The position numbers and the translations under genes were made by a program. Shown here in pieces: positions 7,161 through 15,820 of a DNA stretch of 35,519 nt (its first letter is position 1; each line of letters starts with the position of its first letter). Source of the DNA: MAG-120531 sp963934855 (GTDB lineage: Bacteria > Bacteroidota > Bacteroidia > Flavobacteriales > Flavobacteriaceae); contig CAWWAC010000017.1 in NCBI GenBank assembly GCA_963934855.1, positions 1 through 35,519 on the forward strand, written 5' to 3'. A model generated the notes under the pieces. It saw only the letters and a list, made by a program, of their open reading frames with translations. It made no database searches and was not told where the DNA came from.

Positions 7161-9566
7161 ATGAACAAACACATTAGAAAAGTTGCAGTGATTGGATCTG
7201 GTATTATGGGAAGCGGTATTGCTTGCCATTTTGCCAATATTGGGATAGAAGTACTCCTATTAGATATTGTTCCAAGATCACTCAATGAAAAAGAAGAAAA
7301 AGCGGGCCTTAATTTATCTGACACTCGCGTAAAAAATAGATTGGTTAATGAAGCCTTAGCATCCTCTTTAAAATCTAAACCTTCTCCCATTTACGATCAA
7401 AAATTTGCTCAGAGAATTACCACTGGAAATTTAGAAGATGACCTGTTTAAAATCTCAGAGGTAGACTGGATTATAGAGGTAGTAGTAGAGCGTTTAGACA
7501 TTAAAAAACAAGTCTTTGAATCTATTGAAAGATATAGAAAACCAGGTACCCTTATTACTTCCAATACCTCTGGGATTCCTATTCACTTTATGAGTGAAGG
7601 GCGCTCAGAAGATTTTCAGGCACATTTTTGTGGGACGCATTTCTTTAACCCAGCCAGGTACCTAAACTTATTTGAAATTATTCCAGGTCCAAACACCAAG
7701 AAAGACGTATTAGACTTTTTAAATAATTACGGAGAACAATTTTTAGGAAAGACATCTGTATTAGCAAAAGATACCCCAGCCTTTATAGGAAACAGAGTGG
7801 GTATCTTTAGTATTCAAAGTTTGTTCCATACCGTTAAGAAAATGGGCATGACTATAGAGGAAGTAGACAAATTAACAGGTCCCGTGATAGGCAGGCCCAA
7901 ATCTGCTACTTTTAGAACGGTAGACGTAGTGGGATTAGACACTTTGGTACACGTAGCCAACGGAATTAGAGATAACTGTCCTTCAGATGAACAACATGGA
8001 CTTTTTGTCCTACCAGATTTTGTAGAAAAAATGATGGAAAACAAGTGGTTGGGAAGCAAGTCAGGCCAGGGGTTTTACAAAAAAGAAAAAGGGGCCAATG
8101 GCAGCTCAGAAATTCTCACATTAGATTTAAACACTTTAGAGTACAGGTCTAACAAAAGAGCCACATTTGCCACTCTTGAACTAACAAAAACCATAGACAA
8201 GGTAGTAGATAGGTTTAAGATACTAGTGAGTGGAAGTGATAAAGCAGGCGATTTTTACAGACAATCTTTTGGTTCATTATTTGCCTATGTGTCTCATAGA
8301 ATTCCAGAAATTTCTGATAGCCTTTATAAAATTGACGATGCCATGAAAGCTGGCTTTGGATGGGAGCATGGACCTTTTGAAATCTGGGACGCCATTGGCT
8401 TAGAAAAAGGCATTGAGTTGGCTGAAGGGATAGGCCAAAAAGTAGCCCCTTGGGTAAACGAAATGGCAACAGTAGGGATAAATAGTTTTTATTCTGTAAA
8501 AGAAGGTGCTACTTACTATTATGAAATTTCTAAAAAAACTACAGAGAAAAAACCAGGACAGGATGCTTTTATTATCCTAGATAATATTAGAGAAAAACCT
8601 GAGGTCTATAAAAATTCTGGGGTGGTGTTGCACGACATTGGAGATGGTATTTTAAATCTAGAATTCCGCTCAAAAATGAACACCATTGGTGGAAACGAAC
8701 TGCAGGGAATAAATACAGCAGTAGACATTGCAGAAAAAAGCTTTCAAGGCTTGGTCATTGGAAACCAAGGGCCTAACTTTTCTGTAGGAGCTAATATTGG
8801 CATGATTTTTATGATGGCCGTTGAGCAGGAATACGATGAGCTTAATATGGCTGTTAAAATGTTTCAAGACACCATGATGCGCATGAGGTACTCTGCCATA
8901 CCAACTGTGGCAGCCCCACACGGCATGACCTTTGGTGGGGGCTGTGAGCTATCTCTTCATGCAGACATGGTAGTAGCAGCAGCAGAAACTTATATTGGAC
9001 TAGTAGAATTTGGTATTGGAGTGATCCCGGGTGGGGGTGGGACCAAAGAAATGACCCTTAGAGCCTCTGACACCTTTAAAAAGAATGATGTAGAGCTCAA
9101 TGTACTTCAAGAATATTTCCTGACTATTGGAACGGCAAAAGTGGCCACCTCTGCCTATGAAGCTTTTGACAACGGAATTTTACAAAAAGGAAAAGATGTT
9201 ATAGTGGTAAATAAAGACAGACAGATTGCTACTGCAAAAGCATACGCCAAACTCTTAGCAGAATCTGGTTATTCTCAGCCAGCTAAAAGGAAAGATATTA
9301 AGGTACTTGGAAAACAAGCCTTAGGTATGTTTTTAGTAGGAACAGACGCTATGCAGGCGGGTAAATACATTTCAGAGCACGACCAAAAAATTGCAAATAA
9401 ATTGGCCTATGTAATGGCAGGGGGTGATTTATCTGAACCCACCCTAGTAAGCGAACAGTATTTGCTAGACTTAGAGAGAGAAGCCTTCTTGTCTCTTTGT
9501 ACGGAAAGAAAAACATTAGAGCGTATACAACACATGCTAAAAGTAGGAAAACCCTTAAGAAATTAA
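7161..9566 (+). CDS. fadN: bifunctional 3-hydroxyacyl-CoA dehydrogenase / enoyl-CoA hydratase, FadN type
   Basis: This carries out the hydration and NAD-dependent oxidation steps of beta-oxidation. The domain order is dehydrogenase first, hydratase last, which is the FadN arrangement rather than that of FadB or FadJ. The NAD site is GSGIMGSG at residues 12-19. The dehydrogenase His lies in GTHFFNPARY near residue 156, and the C-terminal dehydrogenase part is followed by a crotonase domain from about residue 500. In the crotonase part GANIGMI forms the oxyanion side, and two glutamates expected for hydratase activity are visible in FGGGCELS and VEFGIGVIPGGGG. Length (801) matches the roughly 790-residue family. 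The ATG sits 3 bases after marR and 10 bases before the thiolase gene. Both active sites look intact. Confidence 0.93.
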   Translation: MNKHIRKVAVIGSGIMGSGIACHFANIGIEVLLLDIVPRSLNEKEEKAGLNLSDTRVKNRLVNEALASSLKSKPSPIYDQKFAQRITTGNLEDDLFKISEVDWIIEVVVERLDIKKQVFESIERYRKPGTLITSNTSGIPIHFMSEGRSEDFQAHFCGTHFFNPARYLNLFEIIPGPNTKKDVLDFLNNYGEQFLGKTSVLAKDTPAFIGNRVGIFSIQSLFHTVKKMGMTIEEVDKLTGPVIGRPKSATFRTVDVVGLDTLVHVANGIRDNCPSDEQHGLFVLPDFVEKMMENKWLGSKSGQGFYKKEKGANGSSEILTLDLNTLEYRSNKRATFATLELTKTIDKVVDRFKILVSGSDKAGDFYRQSFGSLFAYVSHRIPEISDSLYKIDDAMKAGFGWEHGPFEIWDAIGLEKGIELAEGIGQKVAPWVNEMATVGINSFYSVKEGATYYYEISKKTTEKKPGQDAFIILDNIREKPEVYKNSGVVLHDIGDGILNLEFRSKMNTIGGNELQGINTAVDIAEKSFQGLVIGNQGPNFSVGANIGMIFMMAVEQEYDELNMAVKMFQDTMMRMRYSAIPTVAAPHGMTFGGGCELSLHADMVVAAAETYIGLVEFGIGVIPGGGGTKEMTLRASDTFKKNDVELNVLQEYFLTIGTAKVATSAYEAFDNGILQKGKDVIVVNKDRQIATAKAYAKLLAESGYSQPAKRKDIKVLGKQALGMFLVGTDAMQAGKYISEHDQKIANKLAYVMAGGDLSEPTLVSEQYLLDLEREAFLSLCTERKTLERIQHMLKVGKPLRN

Positions 9567-9576
9567 AAATAGACAT

Positions 9577-10767
9577 ATGAAAACAGCATATATAGTGAAG
9601 GCATATAGAACAGCAGTTGGCAAAGCCCCTAAAGGAGTTTTTAGGTTTAAAAGGCCAGACGAATTGGCCGCAGAAACACTGGCACATATGTTTGAGGAAT
9701 TGCCTCAGTTAGACAAAACTAGAATTGACGATGTCATGGTAGGAAATGCCATGCCAGAAGCAGAACAAGGGCTTAATATGGCTAGACTCATTTCACTTAT
9801 GGGTTTAAAAATAGAAGATGTTCCAGGAGTTACAGTAAACCGCTATTGCGCCTCCGGTATAGAAACCATAGGAATGGCCACAGCTAAAATTCAATCTGGA
9901 ATGGCAGACTGTATTATTGCAGGCGGTGCAGAAAGTATGAGCTTTATCCCTATGGGTGGCTATAAACCTACACCAGATTACAAACTTGCCAAAGATGGTC
10001 ATGAAGATTATTATTGGGGCATGGGCCTTACGGCAGAAGCGGTAGCCAATGAATATAAAGTTTCTAGAGAAGACCAAGACGCCTTTGCATTTGGCTCTCA
10101 TGAAAAGGCCTTAAAAGCCCAAGCCGATGGTAAATTTAAAGACCAAATTGTACCCATTCAAATTGAGGAGACCTATGTAGACGCCACAGGAAAAAAAGCC
10201 ACTAAATCATATACAATTACTGAAGATGAGGGGCCAAGGAAAGGCACCAATATTATAGCCCTCTCTGGTCTTAGACCTGTTTTTGCCGCAGATGGTAGTG
10301 TGACTGCGGGAAACTCTTCACAAATGAGCGACGGAGCGGCCTTTGTGCTTGTAATGAGTGAAGAGATGGTAAAAGAATTAAACTTAGAGCCTATTGCCAG
10401 AATGGTTAATTATGCAGCGGCTGGAGTACCACCAAGAATTATGGGAATTGGACCTATAAAAGCCATTCCTAAGGTACTTAAACAAGCAGGTCTTAAGCAA
10501 GAAGATATTGAACTTATTGAACTTAATGAAGCTTTTGCTTCTCAGTCTTTGGCGGTAATTAGAACCTTAGACCTAAATCCAGATATTATTAATGTAAACG
10601 GAGGAGCCATTGCATTAGGACATCCATTAGGTTGTACAGGAGCTAAATTATCTGTTCAATTATTCTCAGAAATGAGAGACAGAAAAATGCAAGGTAAGTA
10701 TGGAATGGTAACCATGTGTGTTGGAACAGGACAGGGTGCTGCTGGAATTTTTGAATTTTTAAACTAA
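9577..10767 (+). CDS. fadA: acetyl-CoA C-acyltransferase (3-ketoacyl-CoA thiolase)
   Basis: This cleaves 3-ketoacyl-CoA with CoA to release acetyl-CoA, the last step of each beta-oxidation round. At 396 residues it has the normal thiolase length. The nucleophile is Cys91 in NRYCASGIE. The GHPLGCTGA motif supplies His349 and the C-terminal CVGTGQGAAG supplies Cys381, completing the catalytic set. NEAF near residue 322 is the other conserved thiolase motif. The gene is third in the operon, 10 bases after fadN and 21 before the dehydrogenase. The pairing with FadN points to a degradative rather than a biosynthetic thiolase, although the fold alone does not separate the two. Confidence 0.94.
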   Translation: MKTAYIVKAYRTAVGKAPKGVFRFKRPDELAAETLAHMFEELPQLDKTRIDDVMVGNAMPEAEQGLNMARLISLMGLKIEDVPGVTVNRYCASGIETIGMATAKIQSGMADCIIAGGAESMSFIPMGGYKPTPDYKLAKDGHEDYYWGMGLTAEAVANEYKVSREDQDAFAFGSHEKALKAQADGKFKDQIVPIQIEETYVDATGKKATKSYTITEDEGPRKGTNIIALSGLRPVFAADGSVTAGNSSQMSDGAAFVLVMSEEMVKELNLEPIARMVNYAAAGVPPRIMGIGPIKAIPKVLKQAGLKQEDIELIELNEAFASQSLAVIRTLDLNPDIINVNGGAIALGHPLGCTGAKLSVQLFSEMRDRKMQGKYGMVTMCVGTGQGAAGIFEFLN

Positions 10768-10788
10768 AAATATTTTAAACATCATATT

Positions 10789-12597
10789 ATGATTGCAACA
10801 GAACAAAATGAATTGTTACGCGGCGGGCAGTTTCTGGTTAAAGAGACCGCCTGCGAAGATGTTTTCACACTTGAAGACCTAAGTGAAGAGCAAAAAATGA
10901 TGCGTGACAGCACCAAAGAATTTGTAGATAGAGAACTATGGGCGCATTGGGAAAAATTTGAGAAGAAAGACTATGCCTTTACAGAAAGCTGTATGAGAAA
11001 AGCTGGAGAGATGGGTCTTTTAGGAGTGTCAGTTCCAGAACAATACGGTGGTTTAGGAATGGGATTTGTTTCTACCATGCTAGTTTGCGACTATATATCT
11101 GGTGCCACAGGCTCTTTTAGTACTGCATTTGGTGCCCATACAGGAATTGGGACACTGCCTATTACCCTCTATGGAACTGAGGCACAAAAGCAAAAATATG
11201 TGCCCAAACTTGCTACTGGTGAATGGTTTGGTGCCTATTGCCTTACAGAACCTGGAGCTGGCTCAGATGCCAATTCTGGAAAAACCAAGGCAGTTCTTTC
11301 AGAAGATGGAAGTCACTATTTAATTACCGGACAAAAAATGTGGATTTCCAATGCCGGCTTCTGCAATATGTTTATTGTATTTGCTAGAATTGGAGATGAT
11401 AAAAATATTACTGGTTTTATTGTTGAGAATGACTCTACAAATGGCATCAGTATGGGAGATGAAGAAAAAAAATTAGGAATTCATTCTTCTTCTACCCGTC
11501 AGGTATTCTTTTCAGAGACTAAGGTGGCTGTAGACAATATGCTTTCAGAAAGAGGGAATGGGTTTAAGATTGCTATGAACGCTTTAAACGTTGGACGTAT
11601 TAAGTTAGCAGCAGCCTGTTTAGATGCCCAAAGAAGGATTATAAAAGAAGCGGTAAATTACGCCAATGAACGCGTACAATTTAAAACCCCTATTGTGAAA
11701 TTTGGCGCTATTAAAACTAAAATAGCCGCTATGGTGACTAATTGTTACGCAGATGAATCTGCTTCTTACAGAGCTGCTAAAAATATAGAAGATAGAATTT
11801 CACTTAGAGAAGCAGCTGGGAGCAGCCACCAAGAAGCAGAACTCAAGGGAGTAGAAGAATACGCCATTGAGTGTTCTATTTTAAAAGTAGCTGTTTCAGA
11901 AGATGTACAATCTTGTGCAGATGAGGGTATTCAAATATTTGGAGGTATGGGCTTTAGTGCAGACACACCCATGGAGTCTGCCTGGAGAGATGCTCGTATT
12001 TCTAGAATATATGAAGGAACCAATGAGATTAACAGAATGCTAGCCGTTGGAATGCTTATTAAAAAAGGAATGAAAGGACATGTAGATCTTTTAGGCCCAG
12101 CAACTGCTGTGGGAGAAGAGCTTATGGGAATCCCCTCTTTTGACGCTCCAGACTACAGCGCCTTATTTGCAGAAGAAAAGGACCTTATAAAAAGGCTTAA
12201 AAAAGTATTTTTAATGGTGGCCGGATCTGCAGTACAAAAATTTGGTGCAGACTTAGAATCTCATCAGCAACTACTAATGGCTTCTGCAGATATACTTATT
12301 GAAATCTACATGGCGGAATCTACCCTACTTAGAACAGAGAAAAATGCAAAGCGCTTTGGAGCAGACGCTCAAAAAACTCAGATTGCAATGACACAGCTCT
12401 ATTTATACAGAGCCGTAGAAATTGTTCAGTCTAGTGGGAAAGAAGCGGTTATTTCTTTTACAGAAGGAGATGAGCAGCGCCTTATGCTTATGGGCCTTAA
12501 GCGTTTTACAAAGTATACTAACTATCCAAATATTGTTGCACTAACCAACCTCATTGCAGACAAGGTGGCAGCAGATAATGGATATACTTTTGATTAA
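10789..12597 (+). CDS. fadE: acyl-CoA dehydrogenase with C-terminal extension
   Basis: This flavoenzyme makes the first, FAD-dependent desaturation of acyl-CoA. It contains the two PROSITE-type regions of the family, GAYCLTEPGAGSDA near residue 150 and the C-terminal IFGGMGFSADTPMESAWRDA. The catalytic glutamate follows in RIYEGTNEINRM near residue 410. The protein is about 600 residues, some 200 longer than ordinary short/medium-chain enzymes. The extra helical C-terminal domain resembles the one in very-long-chain enzymes and in Bacillus FadE, where the gene order fadN-fadA-fadE is the same. It is the last gene of the operon, ending 20 bases before a strong terminator. Electrons probably go to ETF; no etf genes are in the window. 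Confidence 0.93.
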   Translation: MIATEQNELLRGGQFLVKETACEDVFTLEDLSEEQKMMRDSTKEFVDRELWAHWEKFEKKDYAFTESCMRKAGEMGLLGVSVPEQYGGLGMGFVSTMLVCDYISGATGSFSTAFGAHTGIGTLPITLYGTEAQKQKYVPKLATGEWFGAYCLTEPGAGSDANSGKTKAVLSEDGSHYLITGQKMWISNAGFCNMFIVFARIGDDKNITGFIVENDSTNGISMGDEEKKLGIHSSSTRQVFFSETKVAVDNMLSERGNGFKIAMNALNVGRIKLAAACLDAQRRIIKEAVNYANERVQFKTPIVKFGAIKTKIAAMVTNCYADESASYRAAKNIEDRISLREAAGSSHQEAELKGVEEYAIECSILKVAVSEDVQSCADEGIQIFGGMGFSADTPMESAWRDARISRIYEGTNEINRMLAVGMLIKKGMKGHVDLLGPATAVGEELMGIPSFDAPDYSALFAEEKDLIKRLKKVFLMVAGSAVQKFGADLESHQQLLMASADILIEIYMAESTLLRTEKNAKRFGADAQKTQIAMTQLYLYRAVEIVQSSGKEAVISFTEGDEQRLMLMGLKRFTKYTNYPNIVALTNLIADKVAADNGYTFD

Positions 12598-12617
12598 ATT
12601 AAAATTTAATTATTGTT

Positions 12618-12653
12618 AAAAAAAGCGTCGCCCAAAAGGGCGACGCTTTTTTT
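12618..12653. terminator. strong intrinsic terminator of the marR-fadNAE operon
   Basis: A perfect 16-bp stem (AAAAAAAGCGTCGCCC and its complement) encloses an AAAA loop. With A- and T-runs on both sides it could act in either direction, but the only adjacent upstream gene is fadE on the plus strand. Confidence 0.95.
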
Positions 12654-12711
12654 AAAATATAGACGTCATTTAAGTGCAATTAAATTAAATTAGTAAACTT
12701 TATAAAATCTT

Positions 12712-14160
12712 ATGAAAAACCCCTTATTAGAAAAAGTTTACAACGCAGAAAATTTTAGAAAACAAGGCCACCAATTAATAGACACTTTGGCAGATCACTT
12801 AATTGATTCTGAAAAGCAAGAGAGCAAAACCATTGCTTTTAAGGATCCAGAAGCAGAAAAATTGTTCTGGGAAAATTACCCAAAAGACAATGACTTTCAC
12901 AGCCTTACTAAAGATATTATGGACCGCTCTATTCATGTGCACAATCCAAAATATATGGGGCACCAAGTAGCGCCTACCAACCCAACCAATGCACTAACCT
13001 CTCTAATATCTGGACTCTTTAACAATGGCTCTGCTGTTTATGAAATGGGCATGTCTAATACGGCCTTAGAACTTATTGTTACCAACCAATTGTGCACCCA
13101 ACTAGGTTTTGACCAAACTGCAAGAGGCTATTTAACCTCTGGAGGAACGCTGGCCAACCTCACTGCCCTACTGGCTGCTAGAAGTGTAAAAGTAGCCTCT
13201 GGTGTATGGAAAAACGGACATGATAAACCCCTTGGAATCATGGTGAGTGAAGAAGCGCACTATTGTGTAGACAGAGCGGCTAGAATTATGGGGCTTGGAG
13301 ATCAAGGAATTATTAAGGTAGCTGCTACAAATACTTATTCACTAGATACTAATAAATTAGAAGCTGCCTATGCAGAAGCATTGGCCAGAGGCATACAAAT
13401 TTTTGCTATAGTAGGGAGTGCTCCATCTACCGCTACAGGAATTATAGACCCACTATCAGATATGGCCACTTTTGCAGAAAAACACCATTTGTGGTTTCAC
13501 GTAGACGCTGCTCACGGAGGTGCTGCTATTTACTCTAAAAAATACGCCGCAGATTTAGCGGGTATTGAGCGGGCAGATTCCGTGGCTATAGACGGTCATA
13601 AAATGATGATGATGCCTTCTCTCACCACAGCACTACTCTTTAAAGATGGAAGCCATAGCTATCAGACTTTTAGCCAAAAAGCAGACTATTTGCTCAGTGA
13701 AACAGACCATGAAGACTGGTATAACATGGCCAAACGCACCTTTGAATGCACAAAAAATATGATGTCTATTCACTGGTTCACCCTCTTACACCAATACGGA
13801 CCAGAGGTATTTGACGCCTTTGTAACCCACCTCTATGACTTGGGTAAAACTTTTGCACAAATAGTAAATGAAGAACCAGGCTTTGAGTTGGCCTTAGTGC
13901 CCCAGACCAACATTGTTTGCTTTAGGCTACTGGCAGATGGTTTAGATGCTGCGCAGCTCAATTCACTTAATGAACAACTCAGAACAGCCCTAGTAAGGCA
14001 TGGAGATTTCTATATTGTACAAACAAAGCTAAAAGGAGTGCACTTCCTAAGGGTAACTGTCATGAACCCTAAAACAACTCATGAGCATATTACAGCTTTA
14101 TTAAAACAACTAAAAGAGCTTTCTAAGCCTATTTTAAATTCATTACTTGTAACCCACTAA
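12712..14160 (+). CDS. group II pyridoxal-phosphate-dependent decarboxylase
   Basis: This is a member of the glutamate / aromatic-amino-acid / diaminobutyrate decarboxylase family, 482 residues, cytosolic. Visible signatures are the substrate-side MGHQVAP near residue 83, SGGTLANLTALLAAR near 145, the cofactor His in EEAHYCVDRA near 180, the cofactor-binding Asp in HVDAAHGGAA near 265, and the PLP lysine Lys297 in AIDGHKMMMMPS. The motif after the lysine has methionines where aromatic decarboxylases usually have tryptophan, so I would not assign an amino-acid substrate. The gene is followed after 10 bases by an exported M28 peptidase and is probably co-transcribed with it. The fad terminator isolates the pair from the upstream operon. 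Confidence 0.88.
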   Translation: MKNPLLEKVYNAENFRKQGHQLIDTLADHLIDSEKQESKTIAFKDPEAEKLFWENYPKDNDFHSLTKDIMDRSIHVHNPKYMGHQVAPTNPTNALTSLISGLFNNGSAVYEMGMSNTALELIVTNQLCTQLGFDQTARGYLTSGGTLANLTALLAARSVKVASGVWKNGHDKPLGIMVSEEAHYCVDRAARIMGLGDQGIIKVAATNTYSLDTNKLEAAYAEALARGIQIFAIVGSAPSTATGIIDPLSDMATFAEKHHLWFHVDAAHGGAAIYSKKYAADLAGIERADSVAIDGHKMMMMPSLTTALLFKDGSHSYQTFSQKADYLLSETDHEDWYNMAKRTFECTKNMMSIHWFTLLHQYGPEVFDAFVTHLYDLGKTFAQIVNEEPGFELALVPQTNIVCFRLLADGLDAAQLNSLNEQLRTALVRHGDFYIVQTKLKGVHFLRVTVMNPKTTHEHITALLKQLKELSKPILNSLLVTH

Positions 14161-14170
14161 AACTACCCTT

Positions 14171-15520
14171 ATGAAAAAATTATTGATTACTTCCCTACTA
14201 TTTATACTTGTGTTTTGCGCGTCATCGGCAGTTTTGAAAGCACAAACGTCAGAAGATATATACAATATTATTGAGCAGGTATCGGCCCAGAGAATAGAGC
14301 AGGACATTACTACACTTGTAAATTTTGGCACCCGCCACACCCTGTCAGATACCCTATCTAATAAAACAGGAATTGGAGCGGCTAGAAGGTGGATAAAAAA
14401 GAATTTTGAAGCCACATCTGCTGCCTGCAATAATTGTTTAGAGGTTTTCTACCAAAGTGATTTGGTAAAAAAAGGCACCAATGACAGAATTATAAAAGAT
14501 GTAGCAGTAGTCAATGTAGTAGCAGTACAGAGGGGCACTAAATACCCTAATAGATATATTATTATGAGTGGTGATATTGACTCTAGGGTGAGTGATCCTG
14601 TAGACTACTCGACTACTTCTCCAGGCGCCAATGACAATGCTTCTGGAATGGCTGGAACCCTGGAAGCTGCTAGGGTATTGTCTAAATACCGCTTTGAAAA
14701 TAGCATTATTTATGTAGGACTTTCAGGAGAAGAACAGGGGTTATTTGGAGGCAAGGGCTTGGCGGCTTATGCCAAAAAAAACAACTGGGACATTATTGGT
14801 GTTCTAAACAACGACATGATTGGAAATATCACTGGGGTAGACGGTACAGTGAGTAATAAAGATTTTAGAATATTTTCTGAGCCTGTACCGCCAACAGAAA
14901 CAGAAAAAGAAAGAAATGCTAGAAGGTTTTATGGAGGTGAGGTAGACGGGATTTCTAGACAATTGGCCAGACATATTTACAAGCAGGTAAAAACTTATAT
15001 GCCAGACATGAACCCCATGCTTATTTACAGGCTAGACCGTTTTGGCAGGGGTGGTCACCACAGGCCATTTAATGATGCTGGTTATGCAGGGGTCAGAATT
15101 ATGGAGGCCCATGAAAACTATACCCAACAACACCAAGATATTAGAGTAGAGAAGGGAATTGCTTACGGCGATGTCTTAGCACATGTAAACTTTGAGTACG
15201 CTGCCAAGCTCACCGCTGTAAACGCCATTTCACTAGCCAGCATTGCATGGGCACCACCCGCTCCAACTACCCTAGCCATAGGAGGCGCTGTAGCACCAGA
15301 AGCTACTTTTAGTTGGAATGAGGTACCCGGTGCAGTAGGCTATAAAATATATTGGAGAGATACCACGGCTCCTACTTGGGACTATTCAAGAGCCGTTGGA
15401 AACGTGACTGAATTTGCTTTAAAAGGTATGGTGGTAGACAACTTCTTTTTTGGAGTAGCCGCTATTGGTGCCAACGGACAAGAGAGCTTGGTTACTTTTC
15501 CCAATAAAGTTCAGAGATAG
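14171..15520 (+). CDS. exported M28-family metallopeptidase with C-terminal Fn3-like domain
   Basis: The 449-residue protein starts with a signal peptide (MKKLLITSLLFILVFCASSA, then VLKAQ). Its M28 di-zinc peptidase core shows SGDIDSR (residues 133-139), GANDNASG around 152-159 with a bridging Asp, the catalytic GEEQG at about 186-190, NNDMIGN near 213-219 and a late His in MEAHENY. The position normally held by the first zinc-ligand His (HxDS) is Asp135 here. I recall related bacterial sequences with the same substitution, so it may be a subfamily trait. The last ~90 residues (from PPAPTT) form an Fn3-like beta domain with YKIYWRD. It is probably an aminopeptidase acting on extracellular peptides. 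It is translated 10 bases behind the decarboxylase. Confidence 0.87.
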   Translation: MKKLLITSLLFILVFCASSAVLKAQTSEDIYNIIEQVSAQRIEQDITTLVNFGTRHTLSDTLSNKTGIGAARRWIKKNFEATSAACNNCLEVFYQSDLVKKGTNDRIIKDVAVVNVVAVQRGTKYPNRYIIMSGDIDSRVSDPVDYSTTSPGANDNASGMAGTLEAARVLSKYRFENSIIYVGLSGEEQGLFGGKGLAAYAKKNNWDIIGVLNNDMIGNITGVDGTVSNKDFRIFSEPVPPTETEKERNARRFYGGEVDGISRQLARHIYKQVKTYMPDMNPMLIYRLDRFGRGGHHRPFNDAGYAGVRIMEAHENYTQQHQDIRVEKGIAYGDVLAHVNFEYAAKLTAVNAISLASIAWAPPAPTTLAIGGAVAPEATFSWNEVPGAVGYKIYWRDTTAPTWDYSRAVGNVTEFALKGMVVDNFFFGVAAIGANGQESLVTFPNKVQR

Positions 15521-15534
15521 GACGTTTATACAAA

Positions 15535-15675
15535 GAAGATCAATTAAGGCAATCATATACGGGGTTCACGAAAACTGGGGACCAGAATGATGGTTCATTA
15601 ATAAAGAATTAGCAGGTGGCGGTGCACTTGCAAATATGGGCGTTCACGCTATTGAAACTAAAGACAGCTGTTGAA
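15535..15675 (+). pseudogene. decayed fragment resembling a Gfo/Idh/MocA oxidoreductase
   Basis: In one plus-strand frame the otherwise empty stretch reads GVHENWGPE, a TGA stop, then WFINKELAGGGALANMGVHA and IE before another stop. This matches the central Gfo/Idh/MocA segment in which a tryptophan-rich loop is followed by PxLAGGGALxDMGVHAID, as I know it from the family. Neither the N-terminal nucleotide-binding domain nor the rest of the C-terminal domain is present, and the fragment is interrupted. It is a relic of at most ~45 codons. The identification rests on eye comparison only. Confidence 0.5.
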
Positions 15676-15735
15676 TCTTCCAAAAAAATTATACCCACTT
15701 TTCTTTGGGTAAAATCTGATTTAAATATAATTGAT

Positions 15736-15743
15736 TATTTTTG
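15736..15743 (+). promoter_or_regulatory. -7 promoter box TATTTTTG before the CDP-alcohol phosphatidyltransferase
   Basis: An exact TAnnTTTG match, followed by CACC, lies 77 bases upstream of the ATG at 15821. TTTG at 15704-15707 is rather too far upstream to be the -33 element. Confidence 0.4.
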
Positions 15744-15820
15744 CACCTATTTAACAAGGCCTGTAGAAGCTAAACTAGCGTGTTTTCGTTTTTTAGTGTT
15801 TTGAAGTTCTTGAACCAAGC

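Noticed and set aside
9349..9687. 112-residue open frame (-) across the fadN-fadA junction
   Set aside because: Cysteine- and leucine-rich shadow of two confident genes on the other strand.
15616..15804. 62-residue open frame (+) in the gap after the M28 peptidase
   Set aside because: Its translation resembles no protein I know, and another frame of the same DNA shows the oxidoreductase relic.
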